A stretch of 64,000 nt of DNA, taken from Sphingomonas alpina. Its GTDB lineage: Bacteria > Pseudomonadota > Alphaproteobacteria > Sphingomonadales > Sphingomonadaceae. A program made the translations under genes and the position numbers. Each line of letters begins with the position of its first letter. Position 1 is the first letter of the stretch. The DNA is taken from positions 1,922,001-1,986,000 of the forward strand of contig NZ_CP061038.1 of NCBI RefSeq assembly GCF_014490665.1, given 5' to 3'. The notes under the pieces were generated by a model. It was not told the DNA's origin. It saw only the letters and a list, made by a program, of their open reading frames with translations, and ran no database searches. Of the stretch, positions 55,565 through 64,000 are shown one piece after another.

Positions 55565-56644
55565 TCAGCGCCCCACCGGATCAGTGGCTCGATCGGGTTT
55601 GCTGCGCCTGGCGAACACGTCCTTCGCGACCGGCAGCGCCGACAGAGTGCCGATAGACTGCAACCATAGTTCTACCAATTGCGTCCAGCGCCCAACCGGT
55701 AACTTGGTTGGACGAACGCCAAACGCGTGTCCGCCTTCTGCATAAACATGTAGTTCGGCAGGGATGCCTGCTTCCTTGAGAGCCACATAATACGTCAGGG
55801 ATTGCTGAACGCTATCTACTGTGTCGTTTTCGGCATGCAGGAGGAATGTCGGCGGTGTATCGGCTTTCACTTTTATATCGGGGCGCAGCTTCAAGTCAGA
55901 TGGATCGCGAGTGGCTTTATCTTCGTCTTCGTGCGCCCAGAGGTGGCCGGGGTAAACGATGATGGCGAAGTCCGGGCGACAACTCAGCCTGTCCGCACCA
56001 TCCACCGGCGCATAGGCACGCTTTGCGAAATTGGTACTCAATGCCGCTGCCAGATGCCCCCCGGCGGAGAATCCGATTACCCCGATCTTATTGGGATCAA
56101 TGCGATATTGCTTGGCGCGCTGACGTACCAGACCAACCGTCCTCTGTGCGTCCTGCAAGGCCGTGGGCACCTTGGGATAATAGCGTTTGCCATCCCGCAA
56201 TGTCGGGCCGGAATCCGGCACCCGGTACTTCAAAAGGACACAGGTGATGCCTCTGGACGTGAGCCAGTCGCAGATTTCTGTTCCTTCCAGATCCATGGCC
56301 AGGAACTGATAGCCGCCGCCCGGCAAGACCACCGCAGCCGCACCCGTATTTTGCCCCTTGGGCAAGTAGATCGTCATAGTAGGCTTGCTGACGTCGTTTG
56401 CCCTTGGCCACCATTCCCGGCCCGGTGGGGGACCCACCGATTCAGGTTTAGCATTGGGTAAAGGGTCGGGGACTGGTCCAGCCCATATTGCTTCCTGCAC
56501 GTGGCCCGGTGATGGCTCCCAGATTGCCGGAGCGCGATTATCACTTGCGCTTGCCGCGGTGAGTGGCGGGCTGGATGTGGAAACGGCCGCGAGGATCGAG
56601 CCAAGTCCCGCAAGTCCCACAAATATTGATGTGGTCAATTTCAT
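55565..56644 (-). CDS. Secreted alpha/beta hydrolase (acetyl-esterase-like)
   Basis: The 359-residue product has a signal peptide ([20 protein letters not shown]). An alpha/beta hydrolase domain follows: oxyanion loop [20 protein letters not shown], nucleophile serine in [19 protein letters not shown], acid in [17 protein letters not shown] and histidine in [12 protein letters not shown]. Order and spacing resemble carbohydrate acetyl-esterases and feruloyl-esterase-like enzymes that act on plant polysaccharides. Its 3' end abuts the LysR fragment. GC is lower than in core genes, so it may have been gained by transfer. Confidence 0.8.
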   Translation of the reverse strand: MKLTTSIFVGLAGLGSILAAVSTSSPPLTAASASDNRAPAIWEPSPGHVQEAIWAGPVPDPLPNAKPESVGPPPGREWWPRANDVSKPTMTIYLPKGQNTGAAAVVLPGGGYQFLAMDLEGTEICDWLTSRGITCVLLKYRVPDSGPTLRDGKRYYPKVPTALQDAQRTVGLVRQRAKQYRIDPNKIGVIGFSAGGHLAAALSTNFAKRAYAPVDGADRLSCRPDFAIIVYPGHLWAHEDEDKATRDPSDLKLRPDIKVKADTPPTFLLHAENDTVDSVQQSLTYYVALKEAGIPAELHVYAEGGHAFGVRPTKLPVGRWTQLVELWLQSIGTLSALPVAKDVFARRSKPDRATDPVGR

Positions 56645-56900
56645 CGCTCGATCGCCTGTCCCTCATGAAACGGCAATGGGATCGGAAAGTGACGGCTTTG
56701 AAATGGCAAGGCAAGTCCCGCCCACTGCACGACAATCAGGTGTTTTCAGACACCCGGAGCGGGGCTGTCGGCGTTCAGCATGTATCTCGGTCCGTTTTAT
56801 GCACCGCCCCCGATTCAATCACTTGGCCGATCGTGGCAGCGCATCGCTCCATGAACGCCGCCATCCTTGAACCAGACTTGTCGCACCGGTTGAATCGGCG

Positions 56901-57107
56901 CTCCCTGTTATCTCACGCCGAACTCCCTGTTCCGGGGGTCAACGCTCCCTGTTCCGCACCATCATTCTCCCTGTTCCGGAGTAACAGGGAGAATGGAATT
57001 CAACCAGCTGATATTGCTATATATTTTATCCAACAAAATGAGCGGATTCGCCGCAAAAAATATACCGCTCCCTGTTATTCTCGCTGTTATCGCCCAATAA
57101 CAGGGAG
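56901..57107. repeat. Array 2 of CTCCCTGTT motifs; four at exact 22-base spacing
   Basis: Direct copies of ctccctgtt start at 56901, 56923, 56945 and 56967, exactly 22 bases apart, with unrelated 13-base spacers. An inverted copy, aacagggag, is at 56983-56991. After a 65-base AT-rich tract come a direct copy at 57068, a variant ctcgctgtta at 57080 and an inverted copy at 57099-57107. Regular two-turn spacing puts the four sites on one face of the helix, as for cooperative protein binding. The layout also resembles iterons plus an AT-rich unwinding region; no replication gene is nearby. Confidence 0.88.
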
Positions 57108-57173
57108 AGGGTGCGGGATTCGTCGTCCATTTCGGGCGCTGATAATCTTGCCATTGCGGCCTATCTCGCGTAC

Positions 57174-57190
57174 TGCCTGTTTTTCAGGCA
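57174..57190 (+). promoter_or_regulatory. Hairpin covering the dusB ribosome binding region
   Basis: Arms tgcctg (57174-57179) and caggca (57185-57190) enclose a five-T loop, ending 5 bases before the dusB ATG. The only Shine-Dalgarno-like bases (agg) are in the 3' arm, so folding could lower translation initiation. Confidence 0.5.
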
Positions 57191-57195
57191 CATTC

Positions 57196-58218
57196 ATGAA
57201 AACCCTATCCCCCATCCAGATCGGACCCGTCCGGATCGAACGCCCTGTCGTGCTCGCGCCGATGACCGGTGTGACCGATATGCCATTCCGCAAGCTCGTG
57301 CGCCGCTATGGCTCGGGGCTCAACGTAACCGAAATGGTCGCCAGCCAGGCGGCGATCCGCGAGACGCGCCAGTCGTTGCAAAAGGCCGCCTGGGATCCGA
57401 TCGAGGATCCGGTGTCGATGCAGCTGGTCGGCTGCACCCCGTATGAGATGGGCGAGGCGGCCAAGCTGAGCGAGGACCGTGGCGCGGCGATCATCGACAT
57501 CAATATGGGCTGCCCGGTGCGTAAGGTGACCAATGGCGATGCCGGGTCGGCGCTGATGCGCGATCTCGACAATGCCGGTGCGATCATCAAAGGCGTGGTC
57601 GAGGCGGTGAGCGTGCCGGTCACGCTGAAGATGCGTATGGGCTGGTGCCACGACAGTCTCAACGCGCCCGAACTTGCGCGCATTGCCCAGGACCTCGGCG
57701 TCAAGCTGATCGCCGTTCATGGCCGCACTCGCAACCAGATGTACAAGGGCAATGCCGACTGGGCCTTTATCCGCCGGGTGAAGGACGCAGTCAGCGTGCC
57801 GGTGATCGCCAATGGCGATATCTGCTCGATCGAGGATGCCGAGGCGGCATTGGAGCAATCTGGTGCCGATGGCGTCATGATCGGGCGCGGCGCCTATGGC
57901 CGGCCCTGGCTGCTTGCCCAGGTGATGGAATGGTTCGCCAGCGGCCAGCGTGTCCCCGACCCCACGATCGACGAACAATATCAAGTGATCGCAGAGCATT
58001 ATGATGAAATACTCGCGCACTATGGCAATGAAACCGGCGTCAATATGGCGCGCAAGCATATCGGCTGGTACACACGCGGGCTGCATGGATCGGCCGAGTT
58101 CCGCAATCGTGTGAACCAGATTGCCGACCCGAAGACGGTGCAGGCAATGCTCGCCGATTTCTACGCGCCCCAATTTGAACAGTCGCGCGATCCGGCACCG
58201 AAAGCGGTCGCGGCGTGA
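57196..58218 (+). CDS. dusB: tRNA-dihydrouridine synthase (DusB/NifR3)
   Basis: FMN enzyme reducing uridines in the tRNA D-loop. The 340-residue protein reads [40 protein letters not shown] (catalytic Cys), [20 protein letters not shown] and [21 protein letters not shown] 57196 gives the natural start. The name NifR3 comes from its place before ntrBC in other alphaproteobacteria, as here. It ends 4 bases before ntrB, so tRNA modification and nitrogen control are co-transcribed. Confidence 0.95.
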   Translation: MKTLSPIQIGPVRIERPVVLAPMTGVTDMPFRKLVRRYGSGLNVTEMVASQAAIRETRQSLQKAAWDPIEDPVSMQLVGCTPYEMGEAAKLSEDRGAAIIDINMGCPVRKVTNGDAGSALMRDLDNAGAIIKGVVEAVSVPVTLKMRMGWCHDSLNAPELARIAQDLGVKLIAVHGRTRNQMYKGNADWAFIRRVKDAVSVPVIANGDICSIEDAEAALEQSGADGVMIGRGAYGRPWLLAQVMEWFASGQRVPDPTIDEQYQVIAEHYDEILAHYGNETGVNMARKHIGWYTRGLHGSAEFRNRVNQIADPKTVQAMLADFYAPQFEQSRDPAPKAVAA

Positions 58219-58222
58219 CGTC

Positions 58223-59292
58223 ATGACCGCACCGGATGCTGCCGCCGGTCCGGAATTCGCGCATCTCTTCGCGGCATTGCCGGTGGCGGTACTGGTGATC
58301 GATCCCGCCGGTTGCGTCGCGCACGCCAATGCCGAGTGCGAAACGCTGCTCAACCTGTCCGAACGCGCAATGGTGGGCCAGCCGGTCGAATCGATCCTCC
58401 AGTCGCCACGCGACGACAATGGCCGTGACAGCCATGGCTTTGCCGCGTTCGATACCGAGATCGACACGGCGCGGGGCGGGCGGATGCGGGTCGATTTCAT
58501 CGAAGGGCTGGTTGCCGACCATCCCGGCTGGCGTACCATCACGCTCCACCACGCCGCTGCCTCGCGCCGCATGGGCCATAGCGCCGACCGCGCCTCCGCC
58601 GCGCGCGCCGCGGTCGGTGCGGCAGCGATGCTTGCACATGAGATCAAGAACCCGCTTTCCGGCATCCGCGGCGCGGCGCAGTTGCTGGCGACCGGCGGGG
58701 AAGGGGCGGACGAGCTTACCACGCTGATCACCACTGAAGTCGACCGCATTGCCGCGCTGATCGACCGGATGCAGGACTTCACCGACACCAGGCCGCTCAA
58801 CCCGGCCCCGGAGAATATCTATCCGCTGCTTGATCATGCCCGCCGCGTGGCGCTGGCCGGTTTCGCGCGTGACGTCACGATCGAAGAGCGCTTCGATCCG
58901 TCGCTGCCGCCGGCGCTGGTCGATCGCGACGCGCTCCTCCAGGTGATCCTCAACCTGCTCAAAAATGCTTCCGAGGCGATGGTCCAGCAGGCCGATGCAC
59001 GCATCACGCTTGCCACCGCCTATCGCCACGGCATGGCGGTCAGCGCCGCGCCGGGCCGTCCGCGCCAGCCATTGCCGATCGAGATCTGCGTGATCGACAA
59101 TGGTCCGGGCGCTCCCCCGACATTGCCGAGCATCTGTTCGACCCGTTCATCTCCGGCAAGCCGGAGGGGCAGGGGCTTGGCCTCGCCCTGGTCGACAAGC
59201 TGGTGCGCGATATGGGCGGGATCATCCAGTACGCCCGCGAAGGCATGCCCGAGGCGACCGTCTTCCGTATTCTGTTGCCGAGAGGGAGTTAG
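58223..59292 (+). CDS. ntrB: Nitrogen sensor kinase NtrB; one-base frameshift near 59114
   Basis: Cytoplasmic histidine kinase/phosphatase that controls NtrC according to PII/nitrogen status. A PAS domain (LPVAVLVIDPAGCVAHANAE) is followed by the H-box MLAHEIKNPLSGIRGAAQLL and N-box NLLKNASEAM. At DNGPGAPP the frame is lost. Adding one C to the run at 59114-59118 restores IAEHLFDPFISGKPEGQGLG (G-boxes) and an end at ILLPRGS, stop 59290-59292, 356 residues. The repaired product stops 3 bases before the ntrC GTG, as an operon gene should. Sequence error is likelier than inactivation. Confidence 0.9.
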
Positions 59293-59295
59293 GGT

Positions 59296-60756
59296 GTGTC
59301 CTCGATGAATAGCGGCACTATCCTGGTCGTCGATGACGATGCCGCGATCCGTACCGTGGTGGCGCAATCGCTGCGCCGTGCGGGGCACATTGTCACCACT
59401 GCGGCGACTCTGGCCGAACTCGACGTGCAGCTGGCGATCCGGTTGCCCGACGTGGTGATCTCCGATGTCGTGCTGCCCGACGGCAACGGCCTGGACCGTG
59501 TCGCCCGGCTGACCGCCGAGCACCCGGCGCTGCCGGTCATCGTCCTGTCGGCGCAGAACACGCTGAGCACAGCGGTCCGCGCGAACGAGGTCGGCGCCTA
59601 TGACTATCTCCCCAAGCCGTTCGATCTCGATGCCCTGTCGCGCGCAGTGCAGGGCGCGCTTGCCCGCCGCCAGGGCGCACCGCTCGAAGCAATCGACAAG
59701 GACGACAATACGCTGCCGCTGATCGGCCGTTCGCCAGCGATGCAGGATGTCTATCGCGTGATCGCCCGCGTCGTGTCGAACGACCTCACCGTGCTGATCT
59801 CGGGCGAATCCGGCACCGGCAAGGAACTGGTCGCGCGTGCGATCCATGACCTCGGCACGCGCCGCCGCTCGCCGTTCGTCGCGATCAACATGGCGGCGAT
59901 CCCGCGCGAGCTGATCGAAGCCGAACTGTTCGGCCATGAGCGCGGCGCCTTTACCGGCGCACAGGCGCGCTCTGCCGGGCGGTTCGAGCAGGCGGCAGGC
60001 GGCACGCTCTTCCTCGATGAGATCGGCGACATGCCGATGGAGGCGCAGACTCGCCTGCTGCGCGTGCTGCAATCGGGCGAGTTTACCACGGTCGGCGGCG
60101 CACGGACGATCCGCGCCGATGTCCGCATCGTCGCCGCGACCAATCGCGACCTGGCGCAACTGGTGAGCGGCGGGCAATTCCGCGAGGATCTGTTCTATCG
60201 CCTCAACGTCGTGCCGGTGACCCTGCCGGCACTGCGCGCGCGGCGGCAGGATGTTGCCCTGCTTGCACGCCATTTCCTCGACAAGGCGGCGGAGAGCGGC
60301 CTGCCACGGAAGCAACTTGCTCCGGCCGCGATCGTCGCGCTCGAAAACTACGACTGGCCGGGCAATGTCCGCGAGCTCGAGAATATCATGCGACGCATGG
60401 CCGTGCTCAGCCGTGACGAACGGATCGACGCCGATGAAGTGCGCGCCATGCTCGGCGCCGCCGCGACCGCGCCAACGATCTTCGAAGGCGACCCCGGGAT
60501 CGAGGCGGCGGTGCGGTCGCGGATCGAGCGGCTGGCGCGCGAGGAGCCGGCGGCGCTCGATAACGGGTCGCTCTATGACCGCATCATCGGCGAGGTGGAG
60601 CGCCCCTTGATCGAAGCGATGCTCGCCCGGCATGGTCAGAATCAGCTGCGCGCGGCACGGGCGCTGGGAATCAATCGCAACACGTTGAGAAAAAGGCTCG
60701 ACCTGCTCGGCATCGATCCGGTCGCAGGGCGCTCGACCGAGCCTGAGACGCGTTGA
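59296..60756 (+). CDS. ntrC: Nitrogen regulator NtrC (sigma-54 activator)
   Basis: Phosphorylated by NtrB and activates sigma-54 promoters. Of up to 486 residues: receiver (ILVVDDDAAIRTVV, Asp in VISDVVLP, Lys in YLPKPFD), AAA+ domain with Walker A SGESGTGKELVARAIHDLG, the sigma-54 contact loop ERGAFTGAQ and Walker B GTLFLDEIGDMP. A Fis-type helix-turn-helix is at the end (NQLRAARALGINRNTLRKRL). GTG 59296 is preferred because agagggag lies 8 bases upstream; ATG 59305 is an alternative. Confidence 0.95.
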   Translation: MSSMNSGTILVVDDDAAIRTVVAQSLRRAGHIVTTAATLAELDVQLAIRLPDVVISDVVLPDGNGLDRVARLTAEHPALPVIVLSAQNTLSTAVRANEVGAYDYLPKPFDLDALSRAVQGALARRQGAPLEAIDKDDNTLPLIGRSPAMQDVYRVIARVVSNDLTVLISGESGTGKELVARAIHDLGTRRRSPFVAINMAAIPRELIEAELFGHERGAFTGAQARSAGRFEQAAGGTLFLDEIGDMPMEAQTRLLRVLQSGEFTTVGGARTIRADVRIVAATNRDLAQLVSGGQFREDLFYRLNVVPVTLPALRARRQDVALLARHFLDKAAESGLPRKQLAPAAIVALENYDWPGNVRELENIMRRMAVLSRDERIDADEVRAMLGAAATAPTIFEGDPGIEAAVRSRIERLAREEPAALDNGSLYDRIIGEVERPLIEAMLARHGQNQLRAARALGINRNTLRKRLDLLGIDPVAGRSTEPETR

Positions 60757-60808
60757 AAGGTTGGATTCTGTGTTCTAATTGCCACGGTATCGTTGTACCA
60801 AAGACACG

Positions 60809-63028
60809 ATGCACGCCGGATTGGCTCCTTCGACTGAGATGAAAACGCAGAGCCGCCGGTTCAGTGTCACGCCGTTTGTCGAACTGCTCGTACTGGGCGT
60901 GGCAATCGCGATCGCGGTCGGCACCTACTTCGTCGTGACCGGCGGCGAGGCGCCGCAGCGCTCGCTTACCCCGACGATCATTGCGCTTCTCCTGGTCGCG
61001 AACCTGCTGCCCGGCATCGCCTTGATGGTGCTGCTCGGGCGTCGCGTGGCGATGCGGCGCGCGGCACGGTCGCCGCTGGGCGGGCGCGGGCGGCTTCACG
61101 TTCAGCTCGTGGCGATGTTCTCGATGGTCGCCGCCGTTCCCACTTTGCTCGTCGTGATCTTCGCGTCGCTGCTATTTCAATATGGCGTCGAATTCTGGTC
61201 GTCGGATCGTGCGCGCGGCATGCTCGAGAATGCGAGCACACTGGTGCGCGAGAACTACCAGCGAGAACTGGACCGAGTCGCGGATCAGACCAAGGCGATG
61301 AGCGGCGATCTGGCCGCCGATCTGCGCCAGTTGTCGATCGTGAGCCCCCGGTTCCGTGAACTGTTGTTCCTCCAGACCTATAACCGCGAATTGTCGGAAG
61401 CAGTGATCCTGCGCCGCAACGAGAAGGACCCGCTCGCCGTCCTTAATCCTTATGGCCGGCCGTTGAAGAATATCGTCACCACGCAAATGATGGACGATAT
61501 TGATCGCGGCGCTCCGTATGTGACGGTGCAGAACAACGATCGGGCGGGCGCCATTGTCGCGCTGGACTATGGCAGTGGTACCTATCTCTACACCGCAAGG
61601 GTGTTCGATGAGCAACTGGCAGGGCAGCTCAAGCGTGGTGATGCCATCCTGGCCGACTATCGCGTGCTGCAGTCGCGCTCGCGGGCGCTGCAATTGCGCT
61701 TCAATGCCGCATTGCTTGGCATCTCGCTGTTGATCATCGGCATCGCTGTATGGATCGCGCTCGCCGTGGCTGATCGGCTGGTGCGCCCGGTCGGCGAACT
61801 GGTTGCGGCCGCGCGCCGGGTCAGCGACGGAGACCTGACCGCGCGCGTTCCCGCACCCAAGACCGAGGATGAGGTCGGCACGCTCGCCAATGCCTTCAAC
61901 CAGATGACCGGGCGCCTGCAAGAACAGACCGGTGCACTCGAAAGCCGTCGTGCGCTGATCGAAGCGGTGATGTCGGGCGTGTCGGCCGGTGTTGTCTCGG
62001 TCGCGGGGGACGGGACCATCCGCCTGATCAACCGTTCCGCCATCGAATTCCTCAACACCGGCGACAGCAATCCGGTCGGGCGCTCGCTTGGCGATGTATC
62101 GCCCGAACTGGCCGCGCTGATCGGCAGCGACGCGCGCGATGCGATCGTCGAGATCGATGCCGGCGGCGAGGCGAAGACGCTCGCGGTCAAGATCGCGCGT
62201 TCCGAGGACGGGCCGATCCTGACCTTCGACGACATCACGCAGCAATTGCTCGATCAACGCCGCGCCGCCTGGTCCGATGTGGCGCGCCGCATCGCGCATG
62301 AGATCAAGAACCCGCTGACCCCGATCCAGCTTGCCGCCGAGCGCCTCCAGCGCCGTTATGGCAAGCAGATCGCCAGCGACGACGGCACCTTTGCCCGCCT
62401 GACCGAGACGATCATCCGCCAGGTCGGCGACCTGCGCCGCATGGTCGACGAATTCTCCTCCTTCGCGCGGATGCCCAAGCCGTTGTTCCGGCCTGAGGTG
62501 ATCGGCGACATCGCCAAGCAGACTCTGTTCCTGCACGAGGTCGCACACCCGGCGATTCGCTTCGTGATGGCCAATGACGATCCCGGCCTCGAGTTGGTCT
62601 GCGACCGTCGCCAGATCGGCCAGGCGCTGACCAATATCGTGAAGAATGCGGTCGAGGCGATCGAAGCGGTCGACGGCGAGGGGGCGGGAGAGATCGCCAT
62701 GACGGTCGGCCGGGACAATGACCGCACGGTCCGCATCACCGTGGCCGACAATGGCGTCGGTCTGCCCGCCGGGCGCGACCGCATCGTCGAACCCTATATG
62801 ACGACCCGCGCCCGCGGCACCGGGCTTGGCCTCGCGATCGTCAAGAAGATCGTCGAGGAGCATTGCGGCACGATCTCCTTCGGCGACCGGGAGGGCGGCG
62901 GAACGCTGGTCATCATGACGTTCGACGCGGCCGCGCTCGCGGCAATGGATACCGGTAACGGCGCGGATGCCGGCGCTGCCGATTGCGACGATCGTCGCCC
63001 CACTGAACTCACACGAAATCGGACCTGA
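60809..63028 (+). CDS. ntrY: Membrane sensor kinase NtrY
   Basis: Second nitrogen/redox-related sensor, partner of NtrX. About 739 residues: helices near 25-45, 60-80 and 95-120, a periplasmic domain, another helix (LLGISLLIIGIAVWIALAVA), then HAMP. A PAS domain (GVSAGVVSVAGDGTIRLINR) and the kinase core follow, with VARRIAHEIKNPLTPIQLAA, NIVKNAVEAIE and RARGTGLGLAIVKKIVEEHC. Start codons at 60809 and 60839 are both possible and neither has a strong ribosome site. It follows ntrC by 52 bases. Confidence 0.93.
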   Translation: MHAGLAPSTEMKTQSRRFSVTPFVELLVLGVAIAIAVGTYFVVTGGEAPQRSLTPTIIALLLVANLLPGIALMVLLGRRVAMRRAARSPLGGRGRLHVQLVAMFSMVAAVPTLLVVIFASLLFQYGVEFWSSDRARGMLENASTLVRENYQRELDRVADQTKAMSGDLAADLRQLSIVSPRFRELLFLQTYNRELSEAVILRRNEKDPLAVLNPYGRPLKNIVTTQMMDDIDRGAPYVTVQNNDRAGAIVALDYGSGTYLYTARVFDEQLAGQLKRGDAILADYRVLQSRSRALQLRFNAALLGISLLIIGIAVWIALAVADRLVRPVGELVAAARRVSDGDLTARVPAPKTEDEVGTLANAFNQMTGRLQEQTGALESRRALIEAVMSGVSAGVVSVAGDGTIRLINRSAIEFLNTGDSNPVGRSLGDVSPELAALIGSDARDAIVEIDAGGEAKTLAVKIARSEDGPILTFDDITQQLLDQRRAAWSDVARRIAHEIKNPLTPIQLAAERLQRRYGKQIASDDGTFARLTETIIRQVGDLRRMVDEFSSFARMPKPLFRPEVIGDIAKQTLFLHEVAHPAIRFVMANDDPGLELVCDRRQIGQALTNIVKNAVEAIEAVDGEGAGEIAMTVGRDNDRTVRITVADNGVGLPAGRDRIVEPYMTTRARGTGLGLAIVKKIVEEHCGTISFGDREGGGTLVIMTFDAAALAAMDTGNGADAGAADCDDRRPTELTRNRT

Positions 63029-63031
63029 CCC

Positions 63032-64000
63032 ATGGCACTCGATATCCTCATCGTCGACGACGAGCGCGACATTCGCGAACTCGTCTCGGGCGTGCTCGAA
63101 GACGAAGGCTATGAAACGCGCAGCGCCGCCGACAGCGATGCGGCGCTGGAGGCGATCGCCGCACGCCGCCCCTCGCTCGTCCTGCTCGACGTATGGTTGC
63201 AGGGGTCGCGCCTCGACGGGCTGGAACTGCTCGACGAGTTGAAACGCCGCGATCCGTCGATTCCCGTGCTGGTCATTTCCGGCCATGGCAATCTCGATAC
63301 CGCGGTCGCCGCAATCCGCCGTGGCGCCGCCGATTTCATCGAAAAGCCGTTCGAGGCCGAGCGGCTGCTGCTGATGGTCGCCCGCGCGACCGAGACGGAG
63401 CGCTTGCGCCGCGAAGTCGCCTCGCTCCGCGCCAGCGCCGGGCGCGACAATGACCTGACCGGCAGCTCGACCGCGATCAACGGCGTCCGCGCGACACTGA
63501 AACGGGTCGCCTCGACCGGCAGCCGGGTGCTGGTGATGGGGGCGGCCGGCGTCGGCAAGGAAGTCGCCGCGCGCCTGCTTCATGGCTGGAGCCAGCGTGC
63601 CGATGCACCCTTCGTGATCGTCAGCGCGGCGCGCATGACTCCCGAACGCGTCGAAGAAGAATTGTTCGGCGCCGAGGAAAGCGGCGACATCGTTCGCCCC
63701 GGTCTGCTCGAACAGGCGCATGGCGGCACCCTGTTTCTGGATGAGATCGCCGATATGCCGATCGCCACCCAGGCCCGGATCCTGCGCGTGCTGACCGATC
63801 AGAGCTTTACTCGGGTCGGGGGCCAGCGCGTCGTCAAGGTCGATGTCCGGGTCGTCTCCGCGACTTCGCGCGACCTGATGTACGAGATCGCCGAGGGGCG
63901 GTTCCGCGAGGACCTGTATTACCGCCTCAATGTGGTACCGGTGCTGATCCCCGGCCTGAGCGAGCGGCGCGAGGATATCCCTGCGCTGGTCAATCATTTC
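63032..64000 (+). CDS. ntrX: Response regulator NtrX, 3' end cut by window edge
   Basis: NtrC-family regulator paired with NtrY; 323 residues are visible. The receiver has ILIVDDERDIRELVSGVLED, Asp in LVLLDVWLQGSRLDGLEL and Lys in FIEKPFEAERLL. The AAA+ domain follows with Walker A VMGAAGVGKEVAARLLHGWS and GTLFLDEIADMPIATQARIL. Where NtrC has GAFTGA, this protein reads ELFGAEESGDIVRPGLLEQA, so the sigma-54 contact loop is missing. It may therefore regulate transcription without sigma-54. It starts 3 bases after ntrY. Confidence 0.94.
   Translation, partial: MALDILIVDDERDIRELVSGVLEDEGYETRSAADSDAALEAIAARRPSLVLLDVWLQGSRLDGLELLDELKRRDPSIPVLVISGHGNLDTAVAAIRRGAADFIEKPFEAERLLLMVARATETERLRREVASLRASAGRDNDLTGSSTAINGVRATLKRVASTGSRVLVMGAAGVGKEVAARLLHGWSQRADAPFVIVSAARMTPERVEEELFGAEESGDIVRPGLLEQAHGGTLFLDEIADMPIATQARILRVLTDQSFTRVGGQRVVKVDVRVVSATSRDLMYEIAEGRFREDLYYRLNVVPVLIPGLSERREDIPALVNHF

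Larger units (their letters stand above)
56645..57195. other. 551-base divergent region upstream of dusB, with motif array
   Basis: No gene is supported. It holds the promoters of the leftward esterase and the rightward dusB-ntrBCYX operon. It also holds array 2 (56901-57107), an AT-rich tract (57001-57066) and a small hairpin at the dusB start, all listed separately. Confidence 0.6.

Noticed and set aside
56901..57107. CRISPR array
   Set aside because: The repeated unit is only 9 bases with 13-base spacers, copies occur in both orientations, and no cas gene is present.
56901..57107. Plasmid-type replication origin
   Set aside because: Repeats plus an AT-rich tract fit in form, but there is no Rep, ParA or ParB gene and the surroundings are core chromosomal genes, so it is kept only as a resemblance.
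61172..63997. A 941-residue minus-strand frame opposite ntrY and ntrX
   Set aside because: Same reason: the opposite strand encodes NtrY and NtrX with all catalytic motifs in order.

Overview
The window looks like a chromosomal segment of an alphaproteobacterium close to Sphingomonas. The evidence is high GC throughout, an alphaproteobacterial ChvG-ChvI/HprK/RapZ/EIIA/HPr operon, the short alphaproteobacterial form of HprK, a fused IspDF, a dusB-ntrB-ntrC-ntrY-ntrX operon and an hdaA-ppk1-ppx cluster. This placement is inferred from gene content and order; no rRNA or tRNA gene was recognised. Genes are densely packed, often overlapping by 1-4 bases (ATGA or TGATG).

Layout. 1-6.4 kb: fmt (cut by the left edge), recR, def, fhs, rmuC and a redoxin-2OG oxygenase fusion, i.e. 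start-codon formylation/deformylation, one-carbon metabolism and DNA repair. 6.4-13.0 kb: a TPR protein, a META-domain protein, then one leftward operon chvI-chvG-hprK-rapZ-EIIA-ptsH-rRNA methyltransferase. 13.0-15.6 kb: two accessory genes (secreted zinc protease, PhyH-type dioxygenase) lying between chvI and pckA. 15.6-24.5 kb: pckA, DUF937 paralogues, an SPFH/NfeD pair, guaB, an RsmB-type methyltransferase. 24.9-32.6 kb: rsmA-pdxA-surA-lptD (leftward) and pepA-holC (rightward). 32.7-42.1 kb: ndk, a GNAT enzyme, purN-purM, hdaA-ppk1-ppx. 42.1-50 kb: a serine hydrolase, rnd, aspS, an APC permease, ppk2, carbonic anhydrase. 50.1-53.7 kb: lipA-ratA, pncC, ispDF. 53.7-57.2 kb: a 3.5-kb accessory stretch with an unrecognised secreted protein, a LysR fragment and an esterase. 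57.2-64 kb: dusB-ntrB-ntrC-ntrY-ntrX, with ntrX cut by the right edge.

Functional themes. Carbon/nitrogen status sensing (PTS phosphorelay, ChvGI, NtrBC, NtrYX) sits together with gluconeogenesis (pckA), purine synthesis (fhs, purN, purM, guaB), polyphosphate metabolism (ppk1, ppx, ppk2), replication control (hdaA) and outer-membrane assembly (surA, lptD).

Two observations stand out. First, two intergenic arrays of a short CTGTT-centred motif occur at 13128-13285 and 56901-57107. The second contains four direct copies at an exact 22-base period next to an AT-rich tract. Each array lies just upstream of a two-component operon and within a stretch separating genes that are usually neighbours. 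Second, four otherwise intact genes (EIIA, the zinc protease, guaB, ntrB) and the LysR fragment each appear to lack a single base in a G/C run. This points to sequence error rather than real gene loss, especially for guaB.
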